Of a stretch of DNA of 64,000 nucleotides, positions 27,379 through 36,471 are shown one piece after another (positions within the stretch are counted from its first letter, which is position 1; each line of letters begins with the position of its first letter). The stretch covers positions 1,860,001-1,924,000 of the forward strand of contig NZ_CP169244.1 in NCBI RefSeq assembly GCF_041902385.1, read 5' to 3'. The position numbers and the translations under genes were made by a program. A model generated the notes under the pieces. The model was not told the origin of the DNA and made no database searches. It saw only the letters and a program-made list of their open reading frames with translations. The stretch is from Arcticibacter sp041902385. GTDB taxonomy: Bacteria > Bacteroidota > Bacteroidia > Sphingobacteriales > Sphingobacteriaceae.

Positions 27379-30339
27379 ATGATTAAAGAGCAACAAATAG
27401 AAGATAGTTTAATAGCCAAACTGACTGACCTGAAATACAGTTACAGGTCGGACATCAAGGACAGGGCTTCGCTGGAGAAGAATTTCCGTGAAAAATTTCA
27501 GGCACTCAACAGAGTTAACCTGACCGACTCTGAATTTGCAAGACTGCGTGACGAGATAATCAATTCAGACGTTTTTGCTTCCTCTAAACGATTACGTGAA
27601 ATTAACACCTTTAGCCGTGAAGATGGGACGCCTTTGCATTACACGTTGGTAAACATAAAAGACTGGTGCAAAAACGAATTTGAAGTTATCAATCAACTTC
27701 GCATAAACACAGAAAACAGCAACCACCGTTACGATGTGATTTTATTGATTAACGGAATTCCCGTTGTTCAAATAGAATTAAAAACGCTTGAGGTTAGTCC
27801 ACGAAAAGCCATGCAGCAAATTGTGGACTACAAAAGCGATCCTGGCAATGGTTACACAAACTCATTGCTTTGTTTCATGCAGCTTTTTATTGTCACCAAT
27901 CGCAGTAACACCTATTATTTCGCTAACAACAACTCTTCTCATTTCAGCTTTAATGCTGACGAGCAATTTTTACCTGTTTATCAATTTGCAAGTGAGGACA
28001 ATAAAAAAATCACACACATAGACGACTTTTCAGAGAAGTTTTTGAGCAAATGCACACTGAGCCAAATGATAAGCAAATACATGGTATTGGTGGCAAGCGA
28101 ACAAAAGTTGTTGGTCATGCGACCTTATCAGATTTATGCAGTTAGGGCAATTGTAAATTCAATTCAGGAACACAAAGGCAACGGCTACATTTGGCACACA
28201 ACAGGAAGCGGAAAAACGCTGACATCCTTCAAAGCATCTACCCTTCTCAAAGACAATCCGAATATTGAAAAATGTTTGTTTGTGGTTGACCGCAAAGACT
28301 TGGATAGACAAACCCGTGAGGAGTTCAACAAGTTTCAGGAAGGTTGCGTGGAGGAAAACACCAATACAGAAACATTGGTTAGACGAATGCTTTCGGAAGA
28401 TTACGCTAACAAAGTAATTGTTACGACCATTCAAAAATTGGGTTTAGCATTAGACCCGAACAACAAGAACAACTATAAAGAACGTTTACAACCGTTAAGT
28501 GACAAACGCATCGTTTTCATTTTTGATGAGTGCCACCGTTCACAGTTTGGCGAAAACCACAAAGCCATCAAGGAGTTTTTCCCGAAAGCACAGTTATTTG
28601 GATTTACAGGAACACCGATTTTTGACGACAATGCAACCTACAAGCAAATTGACGGAACAGTTGGCTCCTATGTAACCACCAAAGACATTTTCCAAAATCC
28701 ATTACACAACTACACCATAACTCATGCAATTGAAGATAGAAATGTATTGCGTTTTCATATTGACTATTTCAAGCCTGAAAAAAATGTAACGGTTGGAAGC
28801 ACTGACCATAAAAAAGCGGTTGTAAATGCTATTCTAAAAAAACACGATGCTGCAACACACAGCAAACGCTTTAACGCATTATTGGCAACTGCTTCTATCA
28901 ATGATGCTATTGAATATTACGAACTATTCAAAGACATTCAGGCAAGCAAAGCCAAGGAAGATGAAAACTTCATTTCTTTAAATATTGCTTGTGTATTCTC
29001 TCCACCTGCCGAAGGAAACAAAGATGTGCAGCAATTACAGGAAGATTTACAACAAGAAAAAGCCGACAACAAAGTTGAACCTGAAAAGAAGAAAAAAGCA
29101 TTGGAAGCAATTATCAGCGATTACAATAAACAATATGGCTCAAACCATAAAATCACTGAATTTGACTTGTATTACCAAGATGTTCAGCAACGCATCAAAT
29201 TTCAGAAGTTCAGCAATGCCGACTATCCGCACAAGAATAAAATTGATTTGGTGATTGTCGTAGATATGTTGCTTACAGGTTTTGACAGCAAATACCTGAA
29301 CACTTTGTATGTGGACAAAAACTTGAAATTCCACGGATTGATTCAGGCTTTCAGCCGAACCAACCGAATTTTAAATGATACCAAACCTTACGGAAACATT
29401 TTAGATTTCAGACAACAACAAGCCGAAGTTGACAGAGCCATTGCCCTATTCAGCGGAGAAGATACAGGACGAGCCAAAGAAATTTGGTTGGTTGACCCTG
29501 CTCCGAAAGTGATTGAGAAATACCAAGTGGCAGTGAAGGCAATGGAAAAATGGATGGAAGACAAAAACATGGTAGCTGAACCGCAAGAAGTTTACAACAT
29601 CAAAGGCGATGCGGCTCGTGTGGAGTTTATCAACCGCTTTAAAGAAGTGCAACGCCTGAAAACACAGCTTGATCAATACACCGATTTAAGCGAAGAGCAG
29701 AAAGCAAAGATTGATGAACTGATGCCCGAAGAGCAATTGCGTTCGTTCCGCAGTTCGTATTTAGAAATTGCCAAGCAACTCAAAGAAATTCAACAAAAAG
29801 AAGGCGACAAAGCACCTGAAAACATTCAGCAATTAGATTTTGAATTTGTGTTATTTGCTTCTTCGGTGGTGGATTATGATTACATCATGAACCTGATTGC
29901 CAAATACACACAGGGCACACCGAAAAAGCAGAAAATGACCCGTGACCAACTCATTGGTGTGTTGAGCAGCAGTGCCAACCTGATGGAAGAACGGGAAGAT
30001 ATTATTGAGTTCATCAAAACATTGGAAGTTGGTAAGGCATTAAACGAGCATGAAATAAAAGACGGTTATCAAAATTTTAAGGAAGAAAAAATAGCCAAAC
30101 GATTAGCGGAAATTGCAAACAATAATGGCTTGGAGGTTTCGGCTTTACAGCAATTTACAGATGCAATAATTAGCCGAATGATTTTTGATGCCGACAAACT
30201 AAGTGAACTCTTTGCCCCTTTGGACTTAGGTTGGAAAGAACGCACCAAAAGAGAATTGGCATTGATGGACGAATTGACACCTATTTTAAAAAAGAAAGCC
30301 GAAGGGCGAGAAATATCAGGACTGAAAGCGTATGAGTAA
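27379..30339 (+). CDS. hsdR: Type I restriction enzyme R subunit
   Basis: The 986-residue motor and nuclease subunit. The N-terminal PD-(D/E)xK nuclease has Asp119 and Glu133-x-Lys135 (QIELK). The SF2 translocase has Walker A TGSGKT ending Lys279-Thr280, DECH at 383-386, and the TGTP segment of motif III. A C-terminal helical domain contacts HsdM. It overlaps hsdS by 8 bases and leads a tight four-gene operon hsdR-hsdS-prrC-like-hsdM. Base composition is AT-richer than the core genes, consistent with transfer. Confidence 0.95.
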   Translation: MIKEQQIEDSLIAKLTDLKYSYRSDIKDRASLEKNFREKFQALNRVNLTDSEFARLRDEIINSDVFASSKRLREINTFSREDGTPLHYTLVNIKDWCKNEFEVINQLRINTENSNHRYDVILLINGIPVVQIELKTLEVSPRKAMQQIVDYKSDPGNGYTNSLLCFMQLFIVTNRSNTYYFANNNSSHFSFNADEQFLPVYQFASEDNKKITHIDDFSEKFLSKCTLSQMISKYMVLVASEQKLLVMRPYQIYAVRAIVNSIQEHKGNGYIWHTTGSGKTLTSFKASTLLKDNPNIEKCLFVVDRKDLDRQTREEFNKFQEGCVEENTNTETLVRRMLSEDYANKVIVTTIQKLGLALDPNNKNNYKERLQPLSDKRIVFIFDECHRSQFGENHKAIKEFFPKAQLFGFTGTPIFDDNATYKQIDGTVGSYVTTKDIFQNPLHNYTITHAIEDRNVLRFHIDYFKPEKNVTVGSTDHKKAVVNAILKKHDAATHSKRFNALLATASINDAIEYYELFKDIQASKAKEDENFISLNIACVFSPPAEGNKDVQQLQEDLQQEKADNKVEPEKKKKALEAIISDYNKQYGSNHKITEFDLYYQDVQQRIKFQKFSNADYPHKNKIDLVIVVDMLLTGFDSKYLNTLYVDKNLKFHGLIQAFSRTNRILNDTKPYGNILDFRQQQAEVDRAIALFSGEDTGRAKEIWLVDPAPKVIEKYQVAVKAMEKWMEDKNMVAEPQEVYNIKGDAARVEFINRFKEVQRLKTQLDQYTDLSEEQKAKIDELMPEEQLRSFRSSYLEIAKQLKEIQQKEGDKAPENIQQLDFEFVLFASSVVDYDYIMNLIAKYTQGTPKKQKMTRDQLIGVLSSSANLMEEREDIIEFIKTLEVGKALNEHEIKDGYQNFKEEKIAKRLAEIANNNGLEVSALQQFTDAIISRMIFDADKLSELFAPLDLGWKERTKRELALMDELTPILKKKAEGREISGLKAYE

Positions 30340-31513
30340 GAACAACGAAAATAAATTGGTGCCGAAGCTTCGCTTTTCTGAGTTTAAGGATGTTTGGAAT
30401 CCCGAACAGCTAAGTAATCTTTTAGATTACGAAAGACCTGATAATTATATTGTCAAGGACACGAACTATGTTACCGATGGAACGCCAGTTTTAACAGCAA
30501 ACAAAAGTTTTATTCTTGGATATACACAGGAAACATTCGGCATATGCAATGATATTCCGGCAATCATTTTTGATGACTTTACAGTTGACAAAAAATTTGT
30601 GGATTTTCCATTTAAGGTAAAATCATCAGCTATAAAAATTCTACGCCCGAAGGGTAAGGATGATTTAAAATTCCTTTTTGAGTTAATGTCGCTAATCAGA
30701 TTTGAAGCAAAGGAACACAAGCGATATTATATTTCGGCTTATCAAAATTTGTCAGTTCCGATTCCTAAACCAACTGAACAACAAAAAATCGCTGCTTGCC
30801 TTTCTTCATTAGATGAAGTCATCACAGCCGAGAGCCAAAAGCTGGAGGTGCTGAAAGACCACAAAAAGGGCTTGCTGCAAAACCTGTTGCCGCAAGCAGG
30901 TGAAACCATGCCTAAGTTTCGTTTTAAGGAGTTTGAGGAGAGTGGAGAGTGGAAAGAAACCACATTAACGCAAGTTGCAGATTACGAAAACGGAAAAGCC
31001 CACGAACAAGATATTGCAGACGATGGCGAATTTATAGTTGTGAATTCAAAATTCATTTCACAAGATGGAGAAGTAAAGAAATTCGCCAATACTGCTTTTT
31101 TACCTGCAACCAAAGGTGACGTTTTAATGGTGCTAAGTGATATTCCCAACGGCAAAGCCATTGCCAAATGTTTTTTCGTTGAAGAAGATAACCGCTACAC
31201 GGTTAATCAGCGTATATGCAGAATTACACCACGCGACATAAACAGCAAGATTTTATACTATCTGCTGAACAGAAATCAATATTTCTTGGCATTTGATGAT
31301 GGAGTAAAGCAAACCAATCTACGAAAAGATGATGTTTTGAATTGTCCATTGCTTATACCAGAAGACACAAAAGAACAAGATAAAATTGCTGATACACTTT
31401 CATCAGTTGATGATTTGATAAAAGCACAGATTGAAAAAGTGGAAGCACTGCAACTTCATAAAAAAGGCTTATTGCAGGGGTTGTTTCCTGATGTAAATGA
31501 AGTAACAGAATGA
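30332..31513 (+). CDS. hsdS: Type I restriction-modification specificity subunit S
   Basis: A 393-residue protein with two target-recognition domains (about 10-150 and 205-350). Each is followed by a conserved coiled-coil spacer: EQQKIAACLSSLDEVITAE with KGLLQNLLPQ, and EQDKIADTLSSVDDLIKAQ with KGLLQGLFP. The bipartite DNA target cannot be predicted. Overlaps hsdR (8 bases) and the next gene (4 bases). Confidence 0.93.
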   Translation: MSKNNENKLVPKLRFSEFKDVWNPEQLSNLLDYERPDNYIVKDTNYVTDGTPVLTANKSFILGYTQETFGICNDIPAIIFDDFTVDKKFVDFPFKVKSSAIKILRPKGKDDLKFLFELMSLIRFEAKEHKRYYISAYQNLSVPIPKPTEQQKIAACLSSLDEVITAESQKLEVLKDHKKGLLQNLLPQAGETMPKFRFKEFEESGEWKETTLTQVADYENGKAHEQDIADDGEFIVVNSKFISQDGEVKKFANTAFLPATKGDVLMVLSDIPNGKAIAKCFFVEEDNRYTVNQRICRITPRDINSKILYYLLNRNQYFLAFDDGVKQTNLRKDDVLNCPLLIPEDTKEQDKIADTLSSVDDLIKAQIEKVEALQLHKKGLLQGLFPDVNEVTE

Positions 31514-32649
31514 GCGAAGTAATAAAATTTACAAACCTGACAGATATAGCTACGCATTTCCGCAAGGATTTGACAGGCGACCACAGACCACTTAAGGAGT
31601 TGGTGCTTTTCTTTGCTCATAATGGCACAGGGAAAACACGCCTTTCCATGGAGTTTAAAGAAGCAGGAAAAGAATACAATGAAGAAAGAGAAGTAACTAA
31701 GCGGGATACACTTTACTTTAATGCCTTTACCGAAGATTTATTCTCGTGGCATAACGACCTTGTAAATGATAGAGAGCGATATTTAAAGTTAAACACAGAT
31801 TCAGCATTTTTTGATGGTTTACGGGAATTGGAGTTAGATGCTAAGATTGAATCCTTTTTTCAGAACTATGTTGATTTGAAATTCAATATTGACTATGAAA
31901 ATGCCACAGTTAGATTTTCAAGAAGCATCATAGTTGACGGAGCGGAACAAACAATTGAGAACATCAAAATTTCAAGAGGTGAAGAAACGCTTTTTATTTG
32001 GTGCTTCTTCTTAGCAATTTGTCAGTTGGTGATTGACAAAGACCCTTCATACAATTGGGTTAAATACATTTACATTGACGACCCAATATCATCATTAGAC
32101 GAAAACAATGCCATTGCCATTGCTTGTGATTTAGCCAACCTTCTTACTACAGAGGGCAGCGAAATAAAAACAGTAATATCAACGCATCACAGTTTGTTTT
32201 TCAATGTATTGTTTAATGAATTTGGCAGAAAGGTGAAAAACAAACGATACTTCTTGCACTACAAAGAGCCAAACGATTATGCTTTACAAGACACAGGCGA
32301 TACACCGTTCTTTCACCACATCGCAACAATCAGTGAACTGAAAAAAGTTGTAGAATCTGATAAAATCTTCACTTATCATTTTAATGCTTTACGGAGCATT
32401 CTTGAAAAAACCGCAAGTTTTTTCGGGTATGACAAAATTGATAAATGTATTCATGGCTTAGAAGATGAAGTTCTTTTTGAAAGAGCTTTGCAATTATTCA
32501 GTCATGGCAAATACTCCATTTTTGACCCGCAAGAAATGATTGGCGACAACAAAGACTTATTCAAAAGAATTTTTTATGGGTTCCTTGCAAAATATGAATT
32601 CCATTTTCCAGAAATATTTAATGAACCAACTCCAGCAGCAACAGCATGA
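31510..32649 (+). CDS. PrrC-like anticodon nuclease associated with type I R-M
   Basis: A 379-residue protein with an ABC-type ATPase domain: P-loop AHNGTGKT ending Lys42-Thr43, the family marker YFNAFTEDLFSW at 69-80, signature-like ISRGEE near 154-159, Walker B YIYIDDP and D-loop SSLD (194-197), then STHH (224-227). After it, Arg295-x3-Glu299 and His332 (SHGK) reproduce the spacing of the PrrC catalytic triad (Arg320, Glu324, His356). PrrC is held silent by its type I R-M partner and cleaves tRNA-Lys when phage proteins disturb the enzyme. Position between hsdS and hsdM supports the same role; tRNA target is inferred. Confidence 0.78.
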   Translation: MSEVIKFTNLTDIATHFRKDLTGDHRPLKELVLFFAHNGTGKTRLSMEFKEAGKEYNEEREVTKRDTLYFNAFTEDLFSWHNDLVNDRERYLKLNTDSAFFDGLRELELDAKIESFFQNYVDLKFNIDYENATVRFSRSIIVDGAEQTIENIKISRGEETLFIWCFFLAICQLVIDKDPSYNWVKYIYIDDPISSLDENNAIAIACDLANLLTTEGSEIKTVISTHHSLFFNVLFNEFGRKVKNKRYFLHYKEPNDYALQDTGDTPFFHHIATISELKKVVESDKIFTYHFNALRSILEKTASFFGYDKIDKCIHGLEDEVLFERALQLFSHGKYSIFDPQEMIGDNKDLFKRIFYGFLAKYEFHFPEIFNEPTPAATA

Positions 32650-34256
32650 CAGAAAATAATCAAACACAATTAGGCAATACACTTTGGAAAATCGCAGACG
32701 AATTGCGTGGAGCAATGAACGCAGACCAGTTCCGTGATTATATGCTTTCATTTTTGTTCTTACGTTACCTAAGCGACAATTACGAAGCAGCAGCCAAAAA
32801 GGAATTAGGGAAAGATTATCCAATACTAAAGGACAATGACAAGCGGACACCGCTTGCTGTGTGGTATGAACAGAACAAAGCCGATGTTGCAGAGTTTGAA
32901 AAGCAAATGCGGAGAAAAGTTCACTATGTAATTGAGCCATCTCATTTATGGAACAGCATTGCTGAATTGGCGAAAACCCAAAGCAAAGAGTTGCTTCGCA
33001 CCTTGCAGGAAGGGTTTAAATACATAGAAAACGAATCTTTTGAAAGCACCTTTCAGGGCTTGTTTTCCGAAATCAATTTAGATTCTGATAAACTTGGTAA
33101 GAACTACGAAGAACGAAATAAAAAGTTATGCAACATCATTCAAAAGATTGCGGAAGGCATCAACAGCTTTGATAAAAACGTTGACTACTTAGGCGATGCC
33201 TACGAATTTTTGATAGGCAAATTTGCTGCAGGTTCAGGGCAAAAAGCAGGTGAATTTTATACTCCACAACGTATTTCAGATATTCTTTCAGCTATTGTAA
33301 CGCTTGACAGCCAAGACCCAAGCAAAGGCGAAAAGAAAAAGATTGAACGAGTTTTGGACTTTGCCTGTGGTTCGGGTTCATTGTTGCTCAACGTCCGCAA
33401 GAAAATGAACGATGCTGGAGGAACAATCGGCAAAATATACGGACAAGAGAAAAATATCACGACCTACAACTTAGCACGAATGAACATGCTTTTGCATGGA
33501 GTTAAGGACACAGAATTTGTAATTCATCACGGTGACACTTTAGTCAACGATTGGGAGATTTTAAATGAAATAAATCCTTCAAAGAAATTAGAATTTGATG
33601 CCATAGTAGCAAATCCGCCTTTTAGCTACCGTTGGGAACCATCGGAAGAAATGGGACAAGATTTCCGTTTTAAAAGTTACGGACTTGCACCAAAGTCAGC
33701 TGCTGACTTTGCTTTTCTGTTACACGGTTTTCACTTTTTAAGTAAAGAGGGAACAATGGCTATCATTTTACCTCATGGTGTTTTGTTCAGAAGCGGTTCA
33801 GAAGAAAAAATCAGAAGAAAACTTTTAGAGGACGGCAACATTGACACAGTAATCGGACTTCCTGCAAATCTGTTTTTCTCAACAGGCATTCCCGTTTGTA
33901 TTTTGGTTTTAAAAAAGTGTAAGAAGTTTGACGATGTTTTGTTTGTCAATGCAGTTGACCACTTTGAAAAAGGCAAAAGACAAAACAGTTTGCTTCCTGA
34001 ACACATTGACAAGATTGTTAACACCTACAAAGACAGAAAAGAAGAAATACGTTACTCTCGTAGAGTGACAATGGACGAAATCATTAAGAACGAATTCAAC
34101 CTGAATATTTCACGGTATGTAAGTACATCGTTGGACGAAGAAATAATTGACCTGAAAGAGGTCAACAAAAAACTCGTTGACTTGGACAAGGACATAGCCA
34201 AAGCAAGAGAGACACATAATAAATTTTTAAAGGAATTGGGACTTCCTCCAATATAA
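32646..34256 (+). CDS. hsdM: Type I restriction-modification methyltransferase subunit M
   Basis: A 536-residue N6-adenine methyltransferase. It has an N-terminal HsdM helical domain (FRDYMLSFLFLRYLSD), YTPQRISD, SAM motif I DFACGSGSLL (about 238-247) and catalytic NPPF (323-326). The ATG overlaps the stop of the PrrC-like gene (ATGA). It protects host DNA and completes the operon; 10 bases after the stop begins hairpin T2-b. Confidence 0.96.
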   Translation: MTENNQTQLGNTLWKIADELRGAMNADQFRDYMLSFLFLRYLSDNYEAAAKKELGKDYPILKDNDKRTPLAVWYEQNKADVAEFEKQMRRKVHYVIEPSHLWNSIAELAKTQSKELLRTLQEGFKYIENESFESTFQGLFSEINLDSDKLGKNYEERNKKLCNIIQKIAEGINSFDKNVDYLGDAYEFLIGKFAAGSGQKAGEFYTPQRISDILSAIVTLDSQDPSKGEKKKIERVLDFACGSGSLLLNVRKKMNDAGGTIGKIYGQEKNITTYNLARMNMLLHGVKDTEFVIHHGDTLVNDWEILNEINPSKKLEFDAIVANPPFSYRWEPSEEMGQDFRFKSYGLAPKSAADFAFLLHGFHFLSKEGTMAIILPHGVLFRSGSEEKIRRKLLEDGNIDTVIGLPANLFFSTGIPVCILVLKKCKKFDDVLFVNAVDHFEKGKRQNSLLPEHIDKIVNTYKDRKEEIRYSRRVTMDEIIKNEFNLNISRYVSTSLDEEIIDLKEVNKKLVDLDKDIAKARETHNKFLKELGLPPI

Positions 34257-34265
34257 CATGATGAA

Positions 34266-34355
34266 ATGCCAACGCTATTTGCAAGCACATTGCCAAAGCC
34301 GCACAAGCCAATGCACAGACCAAAGCTTTGTCAAAGAGCTTGCAAAGCCAACGCA
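34266..34355. repeat. Second-type hairpin (T2-b) after hsdM
   Basis: Begins ATGCCAACGC. Arms 34274-34299 (with TTTGCAAGCACATTGCC) and 34325-34348 (with TGTCAAAGAGCTTGCAAAG) pair imperfectly, and it ends CCAACGCA. The stretch 34356-34486 up to the next attC holds no gene. Confidence 0.6.
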
Positions 34356-34486
34356 GGACAAAATTGTTTTAAATAAAATTCCCGACCCTTCAAAAAAAAT
34401 AAAAAACGCCACGCACAGCCGACACGACAATGACACAGAAAGTCAATACTGACAATGGTTTGCAAAGACGGACGACAGAACACCAG

Positions 34487-34621
34487 CCGGTAACAGCGGT
34501 TTGGCGTAATGGCGGGTTCAGGGCTTCGTATGACAGATTTGTGGTAGGTTCAAGTGCAGTTCTTCGATTGAACTTTTGTGCTAAAAATCCGCCACTACGC
34601 CAAGCCGCAAAACGTTAGCGG
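34487..34621 (+). repeat. attC-like site 2
   Basis: Opens with CCGGTAAC (reverse complement of the GTTACCGG at 27044, the start of the same cassette) and closes before GTTAGCGG (34614). Inner arms GCGGTTTGGCGTA...CCGCC pair with GGCGG...TACGCCAAGCCGC. It ends the 7570-bp restriction cassette. Confidence 0.75.
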
Positions 34622-34686
34622 TCATTGTAAAACGACACTGCAATAACAAACAGCGAAATTTAAGAATTAACATAGCAGACAATAAT

Positions 34687-35208
34687 TTGACAAATTCCCA
34701 AAAAACATATTCCGAACTTGAACTTATAGACAATTTTGTTTTCAAAATGTGCGGACTTGAAGTATCAAACATAAAAGCCGAAGCAGAAAGTCAAGAATAT
34801 TGTGCACACGACTTTCAACTTGACGGACAAAATGTAAAATTTCGGAAAGCAAAAATTACACCGACCAAAATTGGACAATTTGTAACTATATGGAAACGTA
34901 ACAAAAAGGGAATAACTGAACCTTTTGATATTTCGGACAAATTTGAATTTTATATAATTATGACACGACAAAACGAGAATTTGGGACTTTTTATATTTCC
35001 AAAAACAGTTTTGTATGAGAACAAAATTTTATCCGACAAAACGAGAGACGGAAAACGTGGAATTAGAGTTTATCCAACGTGGGACTTGACCGTAAACAAA
35101 CAAGCACAGAAAACACAGCTTTGGCAGACAAAATATTTTTTAGACATTTCACCTGACAACGAAATTGACTTAACAAAAGCGAAAAATTTACTAAGCTTAG
35201 AAAAATAA
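34687..35208 (+). CDS. MepB family protein
   Basis: A 173-residue protein matching MepB: CAHDFQLDGQNVKFRKAK, then TPTKIGQFVTIWKRN, FIFPKTVL and GIRVYPTWDLTV. MepB is named from the Staphylococcus mepRAB multidrug-efflux locus but its activity is unknown. The start is TTG at 34687, 73 bases into the cassette. It is the only gene of the 756-bp cassette 34614-35369. AT-rich with A-biased coding strand, unlike the core genes. Confidence 0.82.
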   Translation: MTNSQKTYSELELIDNFVFKMCGLEVSNIKAEAESQEYCAHDFQLDGQNVKFRKAKITPTKIGQFVTIWKRNKKGITEPFDISDKFEFYIIMTRQNENLGLFIFPKTVLYENKILSDKTRDGKRGIRVYPTWDLTVNKQAQKTQLWQTKYFLDISPDNEIDLTKAKNLLSLEK

Positions 35209-35243
35209 AATGACGACATTGAGTAGCGAAAGAAAAGAACGAA

Positions 35244-35377
35244 CCGCTAACAAGGTATTGCCAAAAGCGGGGCTGAACGGCTTCGATTGGACATTTGTGC
35301 AGGGTTCAACTTTCGTTCTTCGATTGAACTTTAGTGCTAAAAATCCCCGCCTTCGGCAATACCCGAAACGTTAGCGG
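35244..35377 (+). repeat. attC-like site 3
   Basis: CCGCTAAC (35244-35251), then AAGGTATTGCC...GGGGC pairing with CCCCGCC...GGCAATACC, and GTTAGCGG at 35370. Total 134 bases. Its right half is the same sequence found at 26983-27043. Confidence 0.78.
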
Positions 35378-35408
35378 TCAGCAGCGGACGACCCGAAAAT
35401 TAACAGAA

Positions 35409-35888
35409 ATGACAAACGATTTTGTAAATAGAAAAGGACAACTTGACGACTTGAAAGAAATGCAAAAACTGTTTGTGGATACCATAACGGCAATTTGCAA
35501 AACTGACTACGACAGTGACCAAATTTTAGCGTGGATATCGGGTGTTCACAACAAACAACGTTGGGACGACATTCTTACAAAACAATTTGTCTTAGTCGCT
35601 CAACACGCAGACAAAATTGTTGGCTTTGCGACACTTGATAGCGGAAATTATATTGACCTTTTTTACGTTCACAAAGACCACCAACGACAGGGAATTGCAC
35701 AGCGACTACTTGACGAAATTGAAACTGAAGCAAAACGACTAAAACAAACGACTTTAACTTCTGACGTAAGTATAACTGCAAGACCGTTTTTTGAAAAAAA
35801 TGACTTCAACGTTTTGAGAGAACAAACTGTCCAAGTAAAGAATGTAAGTATGACAAACTATAAAATGACAAAACACTTAACAAAATAA
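35409..35888 (+). CDS. GNAT family N-acetyltransferase, cassette copy 1
   Basis: A 159-residue acetyl-CoA-dependent transferase with LFYVHKDHQRQGIAQRLLDE, the acetyl-CoA pyrophosphate loop (Q/RxxGxG/A). The substrate is unknown. The ATG at 35409 is used, because the longer frame extends into the attC site and across the cassette boundary. It belongs to the 655-bp cassette 35370-36024, which occurs again at 47222-47876 with about three base differences. Confidence 0.88.
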   Translation: MTNDFVNRKGQLDDLKEMQKLFVDTITAICKTDYDSDQILAWISGVHNKQRWDDILTKQFVLVAQHADKIVGFATLDSGNYIDLFYVHKDHQRQGIAQRLLDEIETEAKRLKQTTLTSDVSITARPFFEKNDFNVLREQTVQVKNVSMTNYKMTKHLTK

Positions 35889-35898
35889 AAATGCCGAA

Positions 35899-36033
35899 CC
35901 GCTAACACGGGTTTTGCGTCAGGCGGGCTGACGTGCAAACTTGGAGTTTTGTGCTTCTAATAAACTTTAGTAATAAACATAAACCTTGTGCTCCGAAACC
36001 CGCCCGAACGCAAAGCCCGAAAACGTTGTGTGC
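35899..36033 (+). repeat. attC-like site 4
   Basis: CCGCTAAC at 35899-35906, arms ACGGGTTTTGCGTCAGGCGGG and CCCGCC...CGCAAAGCCCG, ending AAAAC before GTTGTGTGC (36025). It is nearly identical to attC 7, although the next cassette differs. Confidence 0.78.
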
Positions 36034-36053
36034 TATGAAATAAACCTCGTAAA

Positions 36054-36144
36054 ATGATTGAATGGAGCGAAATAGTAATTCGGTTGTCGTTAGCTGCTTT
36101 GTTTGGAGCCATCATCGGACTGGAACGAGAAAGAAAGAACTGGG
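36054..36144 (+). pseudogene. MgtC/SapB family protein, 5' fragment (copy 1)
   Basis: Encodes MIEWSEIVIRLSLAALFGAI plus a few residues, the first transmembrane helix of an MgtC-like protein, identical to the start of the gene at 48515. It is cut off by the IS3 element at 36145. No continuation is found on the far side of that element. Confidence 0.85.
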
Positions 36145-36204
36145 TGTAATCTTCCCTAAAAACAGCTACGGAAATAAATGTAGTAGTTTTATAAATTTAG
36201 GGTA

Positions 36205-36471
36205 ATGAAAAAATCAACTTTCACAGAAGCACAAATCATTAAGATCCTGTCCTTGCAGGAGTCCGGAAGGAGCGTATCAGATATCTGCCGTGAACATGGC
36301 ATCAGTCAGGGAACGTATTACAATTGGAAAAGCAAATACTCTGGAATGGATCTGTCCCAGCTTAAGCAGATGAAGGAGATGGAGAAGGAATTGGGTCAGT
36401 ATAAAAAGATCGTAGCCGAACAGGCGCTTCAAATAACGGTTTTAAAGGATGTGATCGAAAAAAAGCTCTAG
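36205..36471 (+). CDS. IS3 transposase OrfA
   Basis: An 88-residue helix-turn-helix protein (FTEAQIIKILSLQESGRSVS, then YYNWKSKYSG) with a C-terminal leucine-zipper-like coil. Near its end the A run in GAAAAAAAGCTC (about 36457-36466) resembles the IS3 programmed -1 frameshift signal that yields the OrfAB fusion. Confidence 0.9.
   Translation: MKKSTFTEAQIIKILSLQESGRSVSDICREHGISQGTYYNWKSKYSGMDLSQLKQMKEMEKELGQYKKIVAEQALQITVLKDVIEKKL

Noticed and set aside
34258..34618. Two 60-codon ORFs after hsdM
   Set aside because: They lie in hairpin T2-b and attC 2 and have no domain; the structure of the DNA explains them.
35334..35408. Upstream start for the GNAT gene
   Set aside because: The extra residues are translated from the attC site of the preceding cassette and differ between the two copies; the ATG at 35409/47261 is inside the cassette.
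36457..36471. Frameshift between IS3 OrfA and OrfB as an error
   Set aside because: The A-run at this place is the normal programmed -1 site of IS3 elements; only the later one-base deletion near 36575 is abnormal.
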